From the NCBI RefSeq assembly GCF_001730225.1, contig NZ_MIJE01000022.1, positions 62,001 to 126,000 of the forward strand: a stretch of DNA of 64,000 nt. The letters run 5' to 3'. Positions 8,700-18,864 of this stretch are shown here, piece after piece. Position 1 is the first letter of the stretch. Each line of letters opens with the position of its first letter. The stretch is from Desulfuribacillus alkaliarsenatis (lineage in GTDB: Bacteria; Bacillota; Bacilli; Desulfuribacillales; Desulfuribacillaceae). The position numbers and the translations under genes are program-made. The notes beneath the pieces are model-generated. The model was not told the origin of the DNA. It was given only the letters and a program-made list of their open reading frames with translations, and ran no database searches.

Positions 8700-9881
8700 A
8701 TGGATTTGACTGTTTTTAACCATTACTTTGAAGGTATTATACTAAACTGGCAGGAAGTCCTTGCCCATAGGTATTTTTATGCAACTATTGTTGTCATAGC
8801 ATTTTTTGTTTTTCGAAAGCTTGTGGTAAATCGAGTATTTCGTTTTGTTGCGAAGCGATTAGAGGTGAAGACAACAGCTGACAAAGAGTGCATTCGGACG
8901 CAGCTTTTTCAAAAAATATTTGCAGCAGTGTCGTATTCTTTAAGGAATATCTTTTTTATTGTTGGACTTATTACAGCTGTATATATTGCCCAATTTTCAC
9001 CACGGGTTGAATTTGTGTTTATTCACTTTTTGAGATCTTTAATTATTTTTTTCGTAGGGCTAGGCTTCTACAGATTATTAGATGCTTTGAAGGTTGATAT
9101 TGATAAACTGTTTAAGTTCTTCAATGAGAAGTTCGATAAAATTCTAATAGATTTTACATTGAAGGTTTCTAAGGGTCTAGTGATAGTAACTACGGTGTTA
9201 TTGATTATGGATGTATGGGGATTTGAAGTATCAACCTTTATTGCTGGGCTTGGACTAGGGGGATTAGCTTTTGCGCTAGCAGCAAAGGATTTAGTGGCTA
9301 ATATCTTTGCTGGCTTTGTTGTTATTACTGACAAGCCTTACTCAATTGGTGATTGGATTGAGAGTCCTGACGTGGAAGGGACGGTAGAGGAAATAACATT
9401 CCGCAGTACGAAGGTTAGAACCTTTGCCAATGCAATTGTAACGGTTCCTAATGCTAAGCTAGTTGATGGGGCAATTACTAACTGGACGAGAATGCGTAAG
9501 CGTAGAATTAGCTTCAAGCTAGGTGTCACTTATTCTACTTCAGTGACGCAGTTGCGTACGGTGGTAAAACGTATTGAAGAAATGTTACGTAGTCATCCTG
9601 AGGTTGACCAAGATGTTATTTTTGTGAAGTTTAACGAATTTGCGGATAGTAGCTTAAATATATTTATGTATTATTTTACAAGAACAACCGTCTGGGGTGA
9701 ATTTCTAGCTGTTAGAGAGGACACTCTTATGAAAGTTATGGAGATTCTAAAAGAAGAAGGGGTTAGCGTTGCGTTCCCATCCCGTTCTTTGTACATTGAG
9801 AACAGCGATTGTGATAAGGTTAAGGAGACGAATTCAATTAAAGATGAAAATATAAAAACTGAGCAAGATAAAGAGGTATAA
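8700..9881 (+). CDS. MscS-family mechanosensitive channel
   Basis: 393 residues, ATG preceded by GGAGGAG. Several N-terminal membrane segments (about residues 22-40, 78-100, 106-124, 153-172) precede the pore-lining helix VSTFIAGLGLGGLAFALAA near residue 178. The beta domain follows (ITDKPYSIGDWIE, then VEEITFRSTKVRTFANAIVTVPNAKL near residue 228), then the C-terminal alpha/beta vestibule. These channels open on membrane tension to release solutes in hypo-osmotic shock. The last 25 residues are charged and probably disordered. It stands alone between terminators. Confidence 0.92.
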   Translation: MDLTVFNHYFEGIILNWQEVLAHRYFYATIVVIAFFVFRKLVVNRVFRFVAKRLEVKTTADKECIRTQLFQKIFAAVSYSLRNIFFIVGLITAVYIAQFSPRVEFVFIHFLRSLIIFFVGLGFYRLLDALKVDIDKLFKFFNEKFDKILIDFTLKVSKGLVIVTTVLLIMDVWGFEVSTFIAGLGLGGLAFALAAKDLVANIFAGFVVITDKPYSIGDWIESPDVEGTVEEITFRSTKVRTFANAIVTVPNAKLVDGAITNWTRMRKRRISFKLGVTYSTSVTQLRTVVKRIEEMLRSHPEVDQDVIFVKFNEFADSSLNIFMYYFTRTTVWGEFLAVREDTLMKVMEILKEEGVSVAFPSRSLYIENSDCDKVKETNSIKDENIKTEQDKEV

Positions 9882-9928
9882 CAAAATTGTTAAGTACAAT
9901 ATAATATTAATAACTATACAAAATATAA

Positions 9929-9984
9929 GAACTATACAAGCTACTAGATTGTGACCTAGTTAGTCTTGTATAGTTCTTTCTATC
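9929..9984. terminator. Convergent bidirectional terminator
   Basis: GAACTATACAAG (9929-9940) pairs perfectly with CTTGTATAGTTC (9965-9976), with a smaller CTAG/CTAG helix inside and T-rich tracts after the stem. It separates mscS from the convergent SDR gene. Confidence 0.85.
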
Positions 9985-11506
9985 TTTTTGAGGCCTCGGC
10001 CTGCTTTTTAATTTCTGTAAGCATACCTGTAAACATAAAGCAATGTGCAGGCACAAGCGAATACCAATATATTAAGCCCTTTAAGCCTTTAGGTTCAAAG
10101 TAGGCAGTCTGCTCAACAATGACACGGGGGCTTCCTGAATCTTGATTTTCTGAATCTGTATTTCCTAGGTTTGAATCTTCTAGTTCATTAACTTTGTAGA
10201 CTAACCAGGCCTTACCTGGAAGCTGCATTTCGGCTCGCAAACATAATAGTCTGTTAGGCTCAAGCTCCTCAACGCGCCAAACATCTAAAGGATCACCGAC
10301 CCTTAAGGTAGTGTCACAGCGACGGCCTCTGAGAAGTCCTACTCCACCCATGAGCTTATCCCAGAAGCCACGGATTTTCCATAGAGTATTAGCGTAAAAC
10401 CAGCCTTTGGCACCGCCGATACACTGAATTATGGAAAATGCTGTGTCGGCATTAGTGTTAAAGACCATTGACCTCGATTCAATGAACATGCCTTCTTTTT
10501 GAGCATAGGTTCTCCATGATTGCTCTGTATCTTGTTCTTGGTTAGATGGTAAGTTCGATGAAGCTATGGAACTAGACCAAATTGTTGGCAAGCTATTAGT
10601 TTTGTTATGTTCGATTGCTTTTTGGATAGCTTCTTTACAGCTCATTGGTTTTATAGTTGGAAATATTATTCTGGCTATATTATCAGTAACTACAACTTTG
10701 TTTCTCATTCCAGATATTAGAGGTATAGCCATTGTTTTTGAGATTGGGGTAACTAGGTGAACCCAACGTGCAGATAGCTCTGGTGTAAGAACTGGAACAA
10801 CTATGATTCTACGTTTAAGGCCACGGAGTTTAGCGTATAGCAGAAGTAAACCCTTGTATGTAATGGTGTCTTGTGAACCAATTTCTATGACTTTTCCAAT
10901 AGAATCAGGGGTTTCTATTGCAGCACTTAGATACTGCAATACATTATCTACGGCAATTGGTTGTGACTTTGTACTAACCCATTTAGGTGCAATCATAACA
11001 GGTAGGCGCTCTACGAGATATCTAATCATTTCAAAGGAAATACTGCCAGCTCCGATAATTTGCGCGGCACGAAATTCCGTTACAGGTATACCAGACTCTC
11101 GCAGCGTATCTCCAGTTATATGACGGCTTTTTAAATGTTCAGATAAATGATCAGCATCAGAGCCTAAGCCACTTAGGTAAATAATCCTTTGAACTCCAGC
11201 TTTTTTTGCTGCTACTGAAAAGTTTCTAGCTGCCTCTATATCTTGACTGTGGAAATTTCCTTTCTTAGCTTGTCCCATTGAGTGAATCAGATAATAAGCG
11301 ACTGTAATGCCTGTAAAAACATCTTTTAGAGATTCAGGATTCAAAGCATCTCCCTGAATAAACTCTGCTTTACTCCAGCCCATACCTAGTAACCGGTTGG
11401 TGTTTCTAGTAAAGCAACGAACGGAATATCCCTTTTCTAATAATAATGGCACAAGCCGCCCACCTATGTAGCCAGTAGCACCAGTTACTAATATTGTATC
11501 TTTCAC
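9980..11506 (-). CDS. SDR/NmrA-type NAD(P)-binding protein with C-terminal DUF2867
   Basis: 508 residues from a GTG at 11506 that has GGAGGA upstream; a longer frame from 11542 lacks a ribosome site. The N-terminal Rossmann domain shows ILVTGATGYIGGRLVPLL and the YYLIHSM and RIIYLSG segments of the extended/atypical SDR group. The C-terminal part (about residues 330-500), with WFYANTLWKIRGFWDKL and GDPLDVWRVE, fits the DUF2867 family that is fused to such domains in other bacteria. Substrate unknown. It is monocistronic and opposite to its neighbours. Confidence 0.83.
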   Translation of the reverse strand: MKDTILVTGATGYIGGRLVPLLLEKGYSVRCFTRNTNRLLGMGWSKAEFIQGDALNPESLKDVFTGITVAYYLIHSMGQAKKGNFHSQDIEAARNFSVAAKKAGVQRIIYLSGLGSDADHLSEHLKSRHITGDTLRESGIPVTEFRAAQIIGAGSISFEMIRYLVERLPVMIAPKWVSTKSQPIAVDNVLQYLSAAIETPDSIGKVIEIGSQDTITYKGLLLLYAKLRGLKRRIIVVPVLTPELSARWVHLVTPISKTMAIPLISGMRNKVVVTDNIARIIFPTIKPMSCKEAIQKAIEHNKTNSLPTIWSSSIASSNLPSNQEQDTEQSWRTYAQKEGMFIESRSMVFNTNADTAFSIIQCIGGAKGWFYANTLWKIRGFWDKLMGGVGLLRGRRCDTTLRVGDPLDVWRVEELEPNRLLCLRAEMQLPGKAWLVYKVNELEDSNLGNTDSENQDSGSPRVIVEQTAYFEPKGLKGLIYWYSLVPAHCFMFTGMLTEIKKQAEASKR

Positions 11507-11712
11507 AGCTAGTCCTCCAAAACAGTATAGTGACACAAACAATTGCGAATTGGAACAAAAGGGTTTAGTTACTAAAAAATCATCATAGGTTTATTATACC
11601 ATGAAAAATAGTTTGGGTTTAGGTCTAAAGTGTGAGGCATGTCATTGTTGGAAAGACCGAAACGATATACAATATCAGTACAAGGTGCGCCATTATAAAG
11701 GAGGGATTGTAT

Positions 11713-13824
11713 ATGTTTAATATACTGCTGAGGCCGATTGAGTTGCTGATGAATAGGTTGTCGTACATTAAGAAATTCATGGTTATTTTAATTGCAGGTG
11801 GAGCTTTAGTAATGCTAATTAATTATTTTTTGTTAAGTGAAATTAATGACAAAATCAAGATAGCGGAAGCACAATTAGTTGGAGCTCAGTATAATAATCA
11901 ATTAAAGGATTTATTACGTGATTCTCAGCAACATCGTGGGTTGTCAAATGCGTATTTGAGTGGTGACGAGACAGTCAAAGGAGATTTAGAGAAACTTCGG
12001 GCTAGCGTTGACAATACAATCCAATCTATCTCCACTAATCGAGTGAACTTCCAACAAGCAATACAAGATGAGAATACATGGAATTCAATTGTCCAGCAAT
12101 GGAATTCTATCAAAGCTAATTTTAATAATTATACAGAGGAAACAAGTTTTTCTGAGCATACAGTTATGGTAGACTACATACTAGCACTTATTAAAGATGT
12201 AGGAAATCAATCTGGATTAATCCTAGATACAGAATTAGATAGATATTACTTGATTGACGCCACTATTAATGAATTACCAGCATTATCAGAAGATATGGGG
12301 CAGTTACGTGCCCAGGGTGCTGCTATTATTAATCATGGTTATATTAGAGCAGAAGAAAGAATCGAAATACTTACATTGCAACGATCTGCTTTAATGAAGC
12401 TAGAGGATTTGATAGAAAATCTGCAAGTAGCTTTACAGGCAAATCCAAAGCTAGTTGATGAATTAAGACCGCTCATGGATACCCTACAAACAAACTCTAA
12501 TATTTACCTTGATTTAGTAGAGAGGATGTTTATTACCGAAGAGCTACAACTATCTGATGCTAGACAATATTTTGCAATAGCTACAAGTGCGATAAATTCT
12601 GGTTTTAATATCTACGAGTTTGTTAGTGATTATGTAGATGAAGCATTTGAACAAAACCTACAGACGCAGAAACAATATAGATATATATTGGTAATAATGA
12701 CACTAGGGGTTTCAATAGTAGTTTTATATTTCTTTGCTGGATTTTATGTATCAGTTATTAAGTCTATCAACACTTTAAATGAAGCTGCTAGTGCAGTTGC
12801 TAAAGGAGATTTAACTGTACGGGCACAGCTAGAAACTACAGATGAGCTTTCGCGTATAGGTAGAGCGTTTAATGAAATGGCTGACTCCCTAGCAGAACTA
12901 ATAGCGAGTAGTAAAGAGGCTGCCAATCAGGTTGCATCCTCCTCGGTCGAACTTTCTGCAAGTGCTAGTGAAACGATGAATGCAACTAACGAAATAGCGC
13001 ATGCAGTACAGGATGTAGCAAGTGGCGCAGAGTCCCAGGTGGAAAGTGCTAACGAGAGCTCCAGGGCTATGGAAGAAATGGCACAAGGAATTACAAGAAT
13101 TGCAGAAAGTGCCTCTATCATAGCTGAATCAGCAGGTGAGATGTCTACTAAAGCATCCCACGGGAATGATAGCCTACAGGCAACGGTTGAACAGATGGGA
13201 GAAATACAGAAGGACACTGATAAAACAGCAAACACAGTAAGTGCGTTACAGCAAGATGCAGAAGAGATAGGTAGCATATTACAGCTGATTACAGATATAT
13301 CTAGCCAAACAAATCTACTAGCGTTAAACGCAGCAATTGAGGCTGCTAGAGCTGGTGAGGCTGGTAGAGGCTTTGCTGTTGTAGCTGATGAAATTCGTAA
13401 GCTTGCAGACCAAACAGGTCAAGCAACAGGTCAAATTAGTGGGCTGATAGAGAAGATTCAGATGAATGTAAAAGGTTCTGCAGATTCAATGGCTAGTAGC
13501 AAACAGCAGGTTGATTTGGGGATAGCTAATATTAATGCTGTTAATAAAATGTTTAAGGATATAATCGATGTAGTAAATGATGTATCAAGGCAAATTGAAG
13601 AGCTCTCGTCTGTATCAGAAGAGATGGCAGCTGGATCTGAGGAAATTAGCGCCTCTGTACAAGAGCTTGCTAATATAGCTAAGCATACCTCTGACCAAAC
13701 ACAAAATATAGCTGCATCATCTGAAGAACAATTGGCCATTATGCAGGAAGTAGCTAAATCTGCTGAATCGTTAGAGGGAACGGCGAACGAATTAAGTAAG
13801 TTAGTATCACGATTTAAAGTTTAA
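11713..13824 (+). CDS. Methyl-accepting chemotaxis protein
   Basis: 703 residues from the ATG at 11713, which has AAAGGAGGG upstream; a longer in-frame start lacks one. Membrane segments near residues 20-40 and 325-345 flank an extracytoplasmic helical sensor with a nitrate/nitrite-sensing (NIT) or helical-bundle look ([17 protein letters not shown] near residue 72). A HAMP domain follows, then the long coiled-coil signalling domain with the hairpin tip [31 protein letters not shown] near residues 535-565. It should signal through CheA/CheW, whose genes are not in the window. Confidence 0.95.
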   Translation: MFNILLRPIELLMNRLSYIKKFMVILIAGGALVMLINYFLLSEINDKIKIAEAQLVGAQYNNQLKDLLRDSQQHRGLSNAYLSGDETVKGDLEKLRASVDNTIQSISTNRVNFQQAIQDENTWNSIVQQWNSIKANFNNYTEETSFSEHTVMVDYILALIKDVGNQSGLILDTELDRYYLIDATINELPALSEDMGQLRAQGAAIINHGYIRAEERIEILTLQRSALMKLEDLIENLQVALQANPKLVDELRPLMDTLQTNSNIYLDLVERMFITEELQLSDARQYFAIATSAINSGFNIYEFVSDYVDEAFEQNLQTQKQYRYILVIMTLGVSIVVLYFFAGFYVSVIKSINTLNEAASAVAKGDLTVRAQLETTDELSRIGRAFNEMADSLAELIASSKEAANQVASSSVELSASASETMNATNEIAHAVQDVASGAESQVESANESSRAMEEMAQGITRIAESASIIAESAGEMSTKASHGNDSLQATVEQMGEIQKDTDKTANTVSALQQDAEEIGSILQLITDISSQTNLLALNAAIEAARAGEAGRGFAVVADEIRKLADQTGQATGQISGLIEKIQMNVKGSADSMASSKQQVDLGIANINAVNKMFKDIIDVVNDVSRQIEELSSVSEEMAAGSEEISASVQELANIAKHTSDQTQNIAASSEEQLAIMQEVAKSAESLEGTANELSKLVSRFKV

Positions 13825-13857
13825 ATCATAGAATTTAAAGATATAAACGTATTAGTT

Positions 13858-13892
13858 AATGAGCTCAAATATTTTTGGGCTCATTAGTGTTT
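13858..13892 (+). terminator. Terminator after the chemoreceptor gene
   Basis: AATGAGCTCAAA (13858-13869) pairs with TTTGGGCTCATT (13874-13885) across a four-base loop. The T tract after it is broken (AGTGTTTTC), so strength is uncertain. Confidence 0.6.
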
Positions 13893-13980
13893 TCATATTG
13901 CATTGTTTCCTTTATAAGGTAATAATATATTTAGATTATAGCAGGGCTAAATATATAGAAAAAGTAGATTGGGTGGACAC

Positions 13981-15273
13981 ATGGGGGAGCATAAATACTT
14001 TACTGTTAATACGTTTTTAGTGTTTCTTATTATACTAATCTCAATATTCTGGGTGTATTCTATTACTGCAGAATTACATAGTACAGAAGAAACATATGTG
14101 AATTTAGCAATAGAAACAGCTGAATCTTACAGTGAGGCTGTGAGGGATATAAGGGATTGGGCGACGCGACATGGAGGCGTTTATGTACAAGTTACTGAGG
14201 AGAATACGCCGAATCCTTATCTGAATACTGAAAACAGAGAAGTAATAATAGACAATGATTTTATACTTACTAAACTGAATCCTGCATATGTAACTCGTCA
14301 GGTTTCAGAAATATCTGACGAACGAACAGGTATATATTTTACTGTAGTCAGTATTGAGCCAGTGAACCCAGCGAATATGGCAGACAGCTGGGAGGAGCAC
14401 GCATTAGATAGTTTTACTAGAGAAGGAGCAGACAAGGTATATGAGGTTATAAAAACAGAAGCAGGACAATTATTTCGATATATAACACCAATATACTTAG
14501 TAGAAGGTTGTAAGGGCTGTCATGAGGAACAAGATCGACCAGTTGGCGAAGTAAGGGGAGGAATATCAGTTGCATTTCCTTATGAAGCCTTTGAGAAGTC
14601 TAGGACAGAGCAACTAGTTCGCAACATAATCATTTATACGATTTTTTATTTATTATTTATATTTTTTGTTATTTTCTTCGGCAAGAAATTAGTATATGCT
14701 GAAAAAGAAAGACAAGTGCTATTTGCTGAACTGGAGAAGATAGCCCATACAGATAAACTAACTGCTCTAGCCAGTAGACATTATTTCTTTATAAACCTTG
14801 AGCAAGAAATTCAACGCCATAAACGTTATGATTCTATTCTTTCTTTAATAATTATTGATTTAAATAACTTTAAGCAGATTAACGATAGATACGGACATTT
14901 AATAGGAGACGAGGCTTTAAAGTTAGCTAGTCAAATTATTAAAGATAATATTCGCACAACAGATTTGGCAGGAAGACTCGGTGGAGATGAGTTTGTAATT
15001 ATGCTGCCGGAAACTGGTATAGAGCAGGCGGAAGAAATAGGAGAGCGGCTTCGTGAATCATTTGAACAAGCAGTTTTAATCATCGGAGAGGGCAATCAAA
15101 AAGTTGATATAAGTGCTTCGTTAGGAGCTAGCAATATAAATCTATTAGAAAAAGATCAAAGTATAGAAGAGGTTAGAAATCAACTAATAGCTAAGGCTGA
15201 CAAGGCAATGTACAAAGCTAAGAAAATGGCAGTTGCAAATGGCGGAAGCTGTATTATGATATCGGAGGATTAG
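13981..15273 (+). CDS. Membrane diguanylate cyclase with heme-c sensor domain (DUF3365-like)
   Basis: 430 residues from ATG at 13981 (GGGTGG upstream). An N-terminal membrane segment, then an extracytoplasmic domain of about 170 residues containing a CKGCH heme-c attachment motif near residue 178, as in the DUF3365 (Tll0287-like) family, then a second membrane segment near residue 220 and a GGDEF domain. The catalytic GGDEF is intact, and the RTTD five residues before it is a complete inhibitory I-site. It probably makes c-di-GMP in response to redox or a heme ligand. The next gene, narK, starts one base after its stop. Confidence 0.9.
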   Translation: MGEHKYFTVNTFLVFLIILISIFWVYSITAELHSTEETYVNLAIETAESYSEAVRDIRDWATRHGGVYVQVTEENTPNPYLNTENREVIIDNDFILTKLNPAYVTRQVSEISDERTGIYFTVVSIEPVNPANMADSWEEHALDSFTREGADKVYEVIKTEAGQLFRYITPIYLVEGCKGCHEEQDRPVGEVRGGISVAFPYEAFEKSRTEQLVRNIIIYTIFYLLFIFFVIFFGKKLVYAEKERQVLFAELEKIAHTDKLTALASRHYFFINLEQEIQRHKRYDSILSLIIIDLNNFKQINDRYGHLIGDEALKLASQIIKDNIRTTDLAGRLGGDEFVIMLPETGIEQAEEIGERLRESFEQAVLIIGEGNQKVDISASLGASNINLLEKDQSIEEVRNQLIAKADKAMYKAKKMAVANGGSCIMISED

Positions 15274-15274
15274 A

Positions 15275-16552
15275 ATGGCACGGATCACTAAATGGGAACC
15301 AGAGGATGAACAGTTTTGGGAACAGGAAGGCAAGCGACACGCCTATCGCAATCTTTGGATTTCTGTACCAGCTTTAATGCTAGCGTTTGCTGTATGGCAG
15401 GTTTGGTCTGTGGTAGCGGCTAGCTTAAATGACATTGGCTTTAACTTTACACAAAGTCAGTTATTTACATTGGCAGCATTGCCTGGTCTTACGGGGGCAT
15501 CTTTAAGACTAGTATATACATTTGTAGTGCCGATTTTTGGTGGGCGTAACTGGACGGTAATAAGTACAGCTTCTTTATTGATACCAGCAATCGGTATTGG
15601 ATTTGCTGTACAAAATCCAGACACCTCCTTTATGACTATGGCCATTCTTGCTGCCTTATGTGGGCTTGGAGGCGGAAATTTCGCATCATCTATGTCTAAC
15701 ATAAGCTTCTTTTTCCCAAAGAAAGCGAAGGGCACTGCCTTAGGGATAAATGGTGGCATAGGAAATCTAGGGGTAAGCTTAGTTCAATTATTAGCTCCGA
15801 TTGTTATTACTGTAGGTATATTTGGCGCTATAGTCGGCTCACCACAAATACTGCCTGATGGCACGAAGGTTTGGATGCAAAATGCTGCCTTTGTATGGGT
15901 GATTCCTATCGTAGCAACGGCAATTGCGGCATATTTTGGCATGGATAATCTTCCTAACATCAGAGCATCTGTTAGAGAGCAGGCTGTTGTCTTAAAGAAT
16001 AAACATACCTGGTTGATGACGAGCCTATATGTCATGTGCTTTGGGTCGTTTATCGGGTATGCTGCTGCATTTCCATTAGTAATTAGAAATGAATTTCCAG
16101 AAATAAATGTTTTTCATTATGCTTTTTTAGGCCCATTAGTGGGGGCGTTAATTCGTCCATTTGGGGGCTGGATGGCAGATAAGATTGGTGGAGCGTTAGT
16201 TACGTTTGTGGATACAATAATCATGATTATAGCGGCCTTTGGAGCAATTTATTTCTTGAGTATGAATCAATTTGCAGGATTTTTAATTATGTTTATTATA
16301 TTATTTGCAGCCTCTGGGGTAGCCAATGGATCAACATTTGGTATGATTCCGAATATCTTCCCAGGAGCGCAAGCCGCTGCCGTAATTGGTTTTTCATCGG
16401 CGATTGCAGCCTATGGTGGCTTCTTTGTACCCAAGCTTTTTGGCTGGGCAATTGGTTACGCTGGCACTATAAGTATAGCAATGTACTTACTTATTGCTTA
16501 CTATTTTGTTAGTCTGTTTATTACTTGGTTTTGGTACTTGCGAAAGTATTAA
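15275..16552 (+). CDS. narK: NarK-type nitrate/nitrite MFS transporter
   Basis: 425 residues with about 12 membrane segments. PALMLAFAVWQVWSVVAASL, PGLTGASLRLVYTF, the glycine-rich GLGGGNFASSMSNISFFFP near residue 130 and GINGGIGNLGVSLVQLL near residue 152 are the nitrate-signature region of the NarK/NasA family. It probably imports nitrate and/or exports nitrite. It has GGAGG inside the end of the diguanylate cyclase gene, so the two are translationally coupled. No nitrate reductase is in the window. Confidence 0.9.
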   Translation: MARITKWEPEDEQFWEQEGKRHAYRNLWISVPALMLAFAVWQVWSVVAASLNDIGFNFTQSQLFTLAALPGLTGASLRLVYTFVVPIFGGRNWTVISTASLLIPAIGIGFAVQNPDTSFMTMAILAALCGLGGGNFASSMSNISFFFPKKAKGTALGINGGIGNLGVSLVQLLAPIVITVGIFGAIVGSPQILPDGTKVWMQNAAFVWVIPIVATAIAAYFGMDNLPNIRASVREQAVVLKNKHTWLMTSLYVMCFGSFIGYAAAFPLVIRNEFPEINVFHYAFLGPLVGALIRPFGGWMADKIGGALVTFVDTIIMIIAAFGAIYFLSMNQFAGFLIMFIILFAASGVANGSTFGMIPNIFPGAQAAAVIGFSSAIAAYGGFFVPKLFGWAIGYAGTISIAMYLLIAYYFVSLFITWFWYLRKY

Positions 16553-16560
16553 AAATATAA

Positions 16561-17013
16561 TTAGAAGTTTGGATAGTTATTAACGCGATAGCTTTCAATC
16601 CACTCAAGCAGTTCTGCTATGTATTCGCCAACAAGTGGTAGGGTGACGATTTTACTTAAGATGTAAAGTGCAATAGCAAGAAACACTGCAGTTCCTACTG
16701 TTAGGCCGATACCGCGGGCAAGCCCAACTAAGAAGTTAATACGAATAATTCGCCACGGACTGCCGTAGTTCTGTAGTATATCCTCAATGCGTGAGCCCTC
16801 CATGCGACTAGCAATACTATCTAATTTACGATTCAATGCAGAGATTTCATCGACTTTCTCTAAGACATCTTCAAGTCTATGCTCTGTTGACACTTCAGGC
16901 TTGTTAGTCACTTCTTCTGTATCCTCGGTGCTTTTGGCAACATCTATTTTACTCTCTTCTAGTTCCTTCGTTTTTAATTCTTTTATTTCTTTATAATTGA
17001 TTTTTTTAATCAT
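16561..17013 (-). CDS. DUF5665-like small membrane protein
   Basis: 150 residues from ATG at 17013 with AGGGAG upstream. The N-terminal half is charged and probably disordered (acidic/Lys-rich, ending in a short coiled coil near residues 45-75). The C-terminal half carries GLARGIGLTVGTAVFLAIAL and a second hydrophobic stretch, typical of the Firmicutes DUF5665 family as I recall it. Function unknown. It converges on narK with only eight bases between and no clear terminator. Confidence 0.65.
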   Translation of the reverse strand: MIKKINYKEIKELKTKELEESKIDVAKSTEDTEEVTNKPEVSTEHRLEDVLEKVDEISALNRKLDSIASRMEGSRIEDILQNYGSPWRIIRINFLVGLARGIGLTVGTAVFLAIALYILSKIVTLPLVGEYIAELLEWIESYRVNNYPNF

Positions 17014-17248
17014 TATTGGAGCCGCTCCCTTCATTAATAAAAATAGAAAATTAATAATTTAATATTGCGTGTATATACACTATATGTCCAATTATTAGCG
17101 ATATATAACAATGCTGCATACTAAATTATACTATCGTGGACAAGAAAAGAAAAATCTGGAGTTGTAGTTTATATTCATTTAAGCAGGATTCTTTAGTGGC
17201 TATGTAGAATATCTCTTAGTGATATATAGAAAGGGGATCAGTTTCGTA

Positions 17249-18352
17249 ATGAAAAAACAACTACAGAGGCTAGTTGAGCAATGGAATCAACTAGCAACTC
17301 ACTGGAAAGTCGCTTTAGCTGTTGGTATCGTAATTATGCTTATCACTCCGCTGGCAATGTGCACTCGTAGTGAAACTGCTGACACTATACCACAGATAGA
17401 AGAGCCAGAAGAAATAGAAGTGGTGGAGCCAGTTGAAGAAGAACCAGAAGAAGTTGAAGAAGAGCCAAAGGAGCCTAATTATAGAGCTCCATTAACCTAT
17501 GAGGGAATGGATAGACCAGTTAATAAACGTCCTTATGCCGTTCTAATAGAAAATAGTCCACAGGCTAGACCGCAATCGGGCTTAGATAAGGCCGATATTG
17601 TTTACGAAGTGCTAGCAGAAGGGTCGATTACAAGGTTTATAGCAATATATCAAAGTCAGTTCCCTGAATCTATAGGACCAATACGTAGTGCTAGAAAATA
17701 TATGCTTGATATAGCTGGTTATTATGACGCTGTAATTGTCCATGCTGGTGGTAGCCCAGGGGCCTTGGAACAAATAAGAAGACAACAGCTACCGAGTTTG
17801 TCAGAGATTATTAATGGGGCGTATTTTAAACGCGAGAGCTTTCGCAGGGCTCCACATAACGTTTATTCAAACGTAGAGCTATTGGATAAAGGTGTAGAGG
17901 CTAGAAACTATAGGCAAACATATAATTTGCCAGAGATTCCGTTTGCGCTTGACAAAGAGATACGTGGCGAAGACGTAACGGAGGTTTTAATTCCGTATAG
18001 TTCTACCTATCAGGTGAAATATCGCTATAGCGATTTAACGGGTAATTACCATAGATTTATTAATAATATGGCTCATACTGATTTAGTTACTAATCAGCAA
18101 CTGCAAGCAACAAACGTATTTATAGTATTTGCCCGCCATAGTGTAATGGATAATGAAGGTCGGTTAAATATTAACTTAGAATCATCAGGGAGAGGGTACG
18201 CTCTACAACAGGGTACAGTCCAAGAAGTAACCTGGAGACATGAGGGTGGAGTCGTCCGCTATTATGTAGGAGGCCAAGAGATTGAACGACTTCCTGGGAA
18301 TACGTGGGTGCAAATTGTACCTGATATTGTAGCCGTTTCTATTCAACAATAG
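17249..18352 (+). CDS. yerB: YerB-like DUF3048 lipoprotein or anchored protein
   Basis: 367 residues from ATG at 17249 (AAAGGGG upstream). One membrane segment near residues 22-40 ends in LAMCTRS, which may be an imperfect lipobox. A Glu/Pro/Val-rich linker (residues 50-78) follows, then the DUF3048 domain (RPYAVLIENSPQARPQSGL, IGPIRSARKYML near residue 150, RRAPHNVYSN near residue 205) and DUF3048_C with the closing NTWVQIVP. Function is unknown in the family. The adjacent downstream gene is yerC, the same order as in Bacillus. A second DUF3048 protein occurs at 45866-47296. Confidence 0.87.
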   Translation: MKKQLQRLVEQWNQLATHWKVALAVGIVIMLITPLAMCTRSETADTIPQIEEPEEIEVVEPVEEEPEEVEEEPKEPNYRAPLTYEGMDRPVNKRPYAVLIENSPQARPQSGLDKADIVYEVLAEGSITRFIAIYQSQFPESIGPIRSARKYMLDIAGYYDAVIVHAGGSPGALEQIRRQQLPSLSEIINGAYFKRESFRRAPHNVYSNVELLDKGVEARNYRQTYNLPEIPFALDKEIRGEDVTEVLIPYSSTYQVKYRYSDLTGNYHRFINNMAHTDLVTNQQLQATNVFIVFARHSVMDNEGRLNINLESSGRGYALQQGTVQEVTWRHEGGVVRYYVGGQEIERLPGNTWVQIVPDIVAVSIQQ

Positions 18353-18483
18353 AAATTATTTAGTAATAAAAATGTCATTTGCTTTTCTTCTTGCTTGGAT
18401 TCCTGTATAATGCTATTAAATATCAATGCAACGCGTTAAAGTATCATAGATGCGTGGGAGTTAGTTTAGAAGGAGGAATTTAG

Positions 18484-18792
18484 ATGCAATTAGAAAAGCT
18501 GAGAGAAGATAAAATTATAAAGCAGTTATTTGCTGCTATATTAAAACTTGAGAATATAGATGAGGTTTACCAGTTATTCGATGATTTATGCACGGTAAAT
18601 GAAATACAGTCAATGGCTCAAAGATTAGAAGTAGCTAGGATGCTCCGTTTAGGATATACCTATAATCAGATAGAAAAGGAAACGGGGGCTAGCACAGCAA
18701 CAATCAGCAGAGTGAAGCGTTGTTTCCAATACGGTACAGATGGTTACAAACTAGTGCTTGATCGATTGCAAGATACAGATAAAACCCCTTAA
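18484..18792 (+). CDS. yerC: YerC/YecD-type TrpR-related DNA-binding protein
   Basis: 102 residues, AAGGAGG upstream. The TrpR-like fold is evident in VNEIQSMAQRLEVARMLRLG followed by the helix-turn-helix GYTYNQIEKETGASTATISRVKR near residues 58-80. It is a predicted transcriptional regulator of unknown target. The stop codon lies inside the loop of the downstream terminator. Confidence 0.92.
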   Translation: MQLEKLREDKIIKQLFAAILKLENIDEVYQLFDDLCTVNEIQSMAQRLEVARMLRLGYTYNQIEKETGASTATISRVKRCFQYGTDGYKLVLDRLQDTDKTP

Positions 18793-18803
18793 GGGGTTTT
18801 TTT
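18781..18803 (+). terminator. Terminator overlapping the yerC stop codon
   Basis: AAAACCCC pairs with GGGGTTTT across a TTAA loop and is followed by further T residues. The loop holds the yerC TAA. Confidence 0.88.
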
Positions 18804-18864
18804 GCCTTTAAGCTTTATTAGGGAACAGAGTTATTAGAGAAAAAAGAAATAGAGGAGAGATAAT

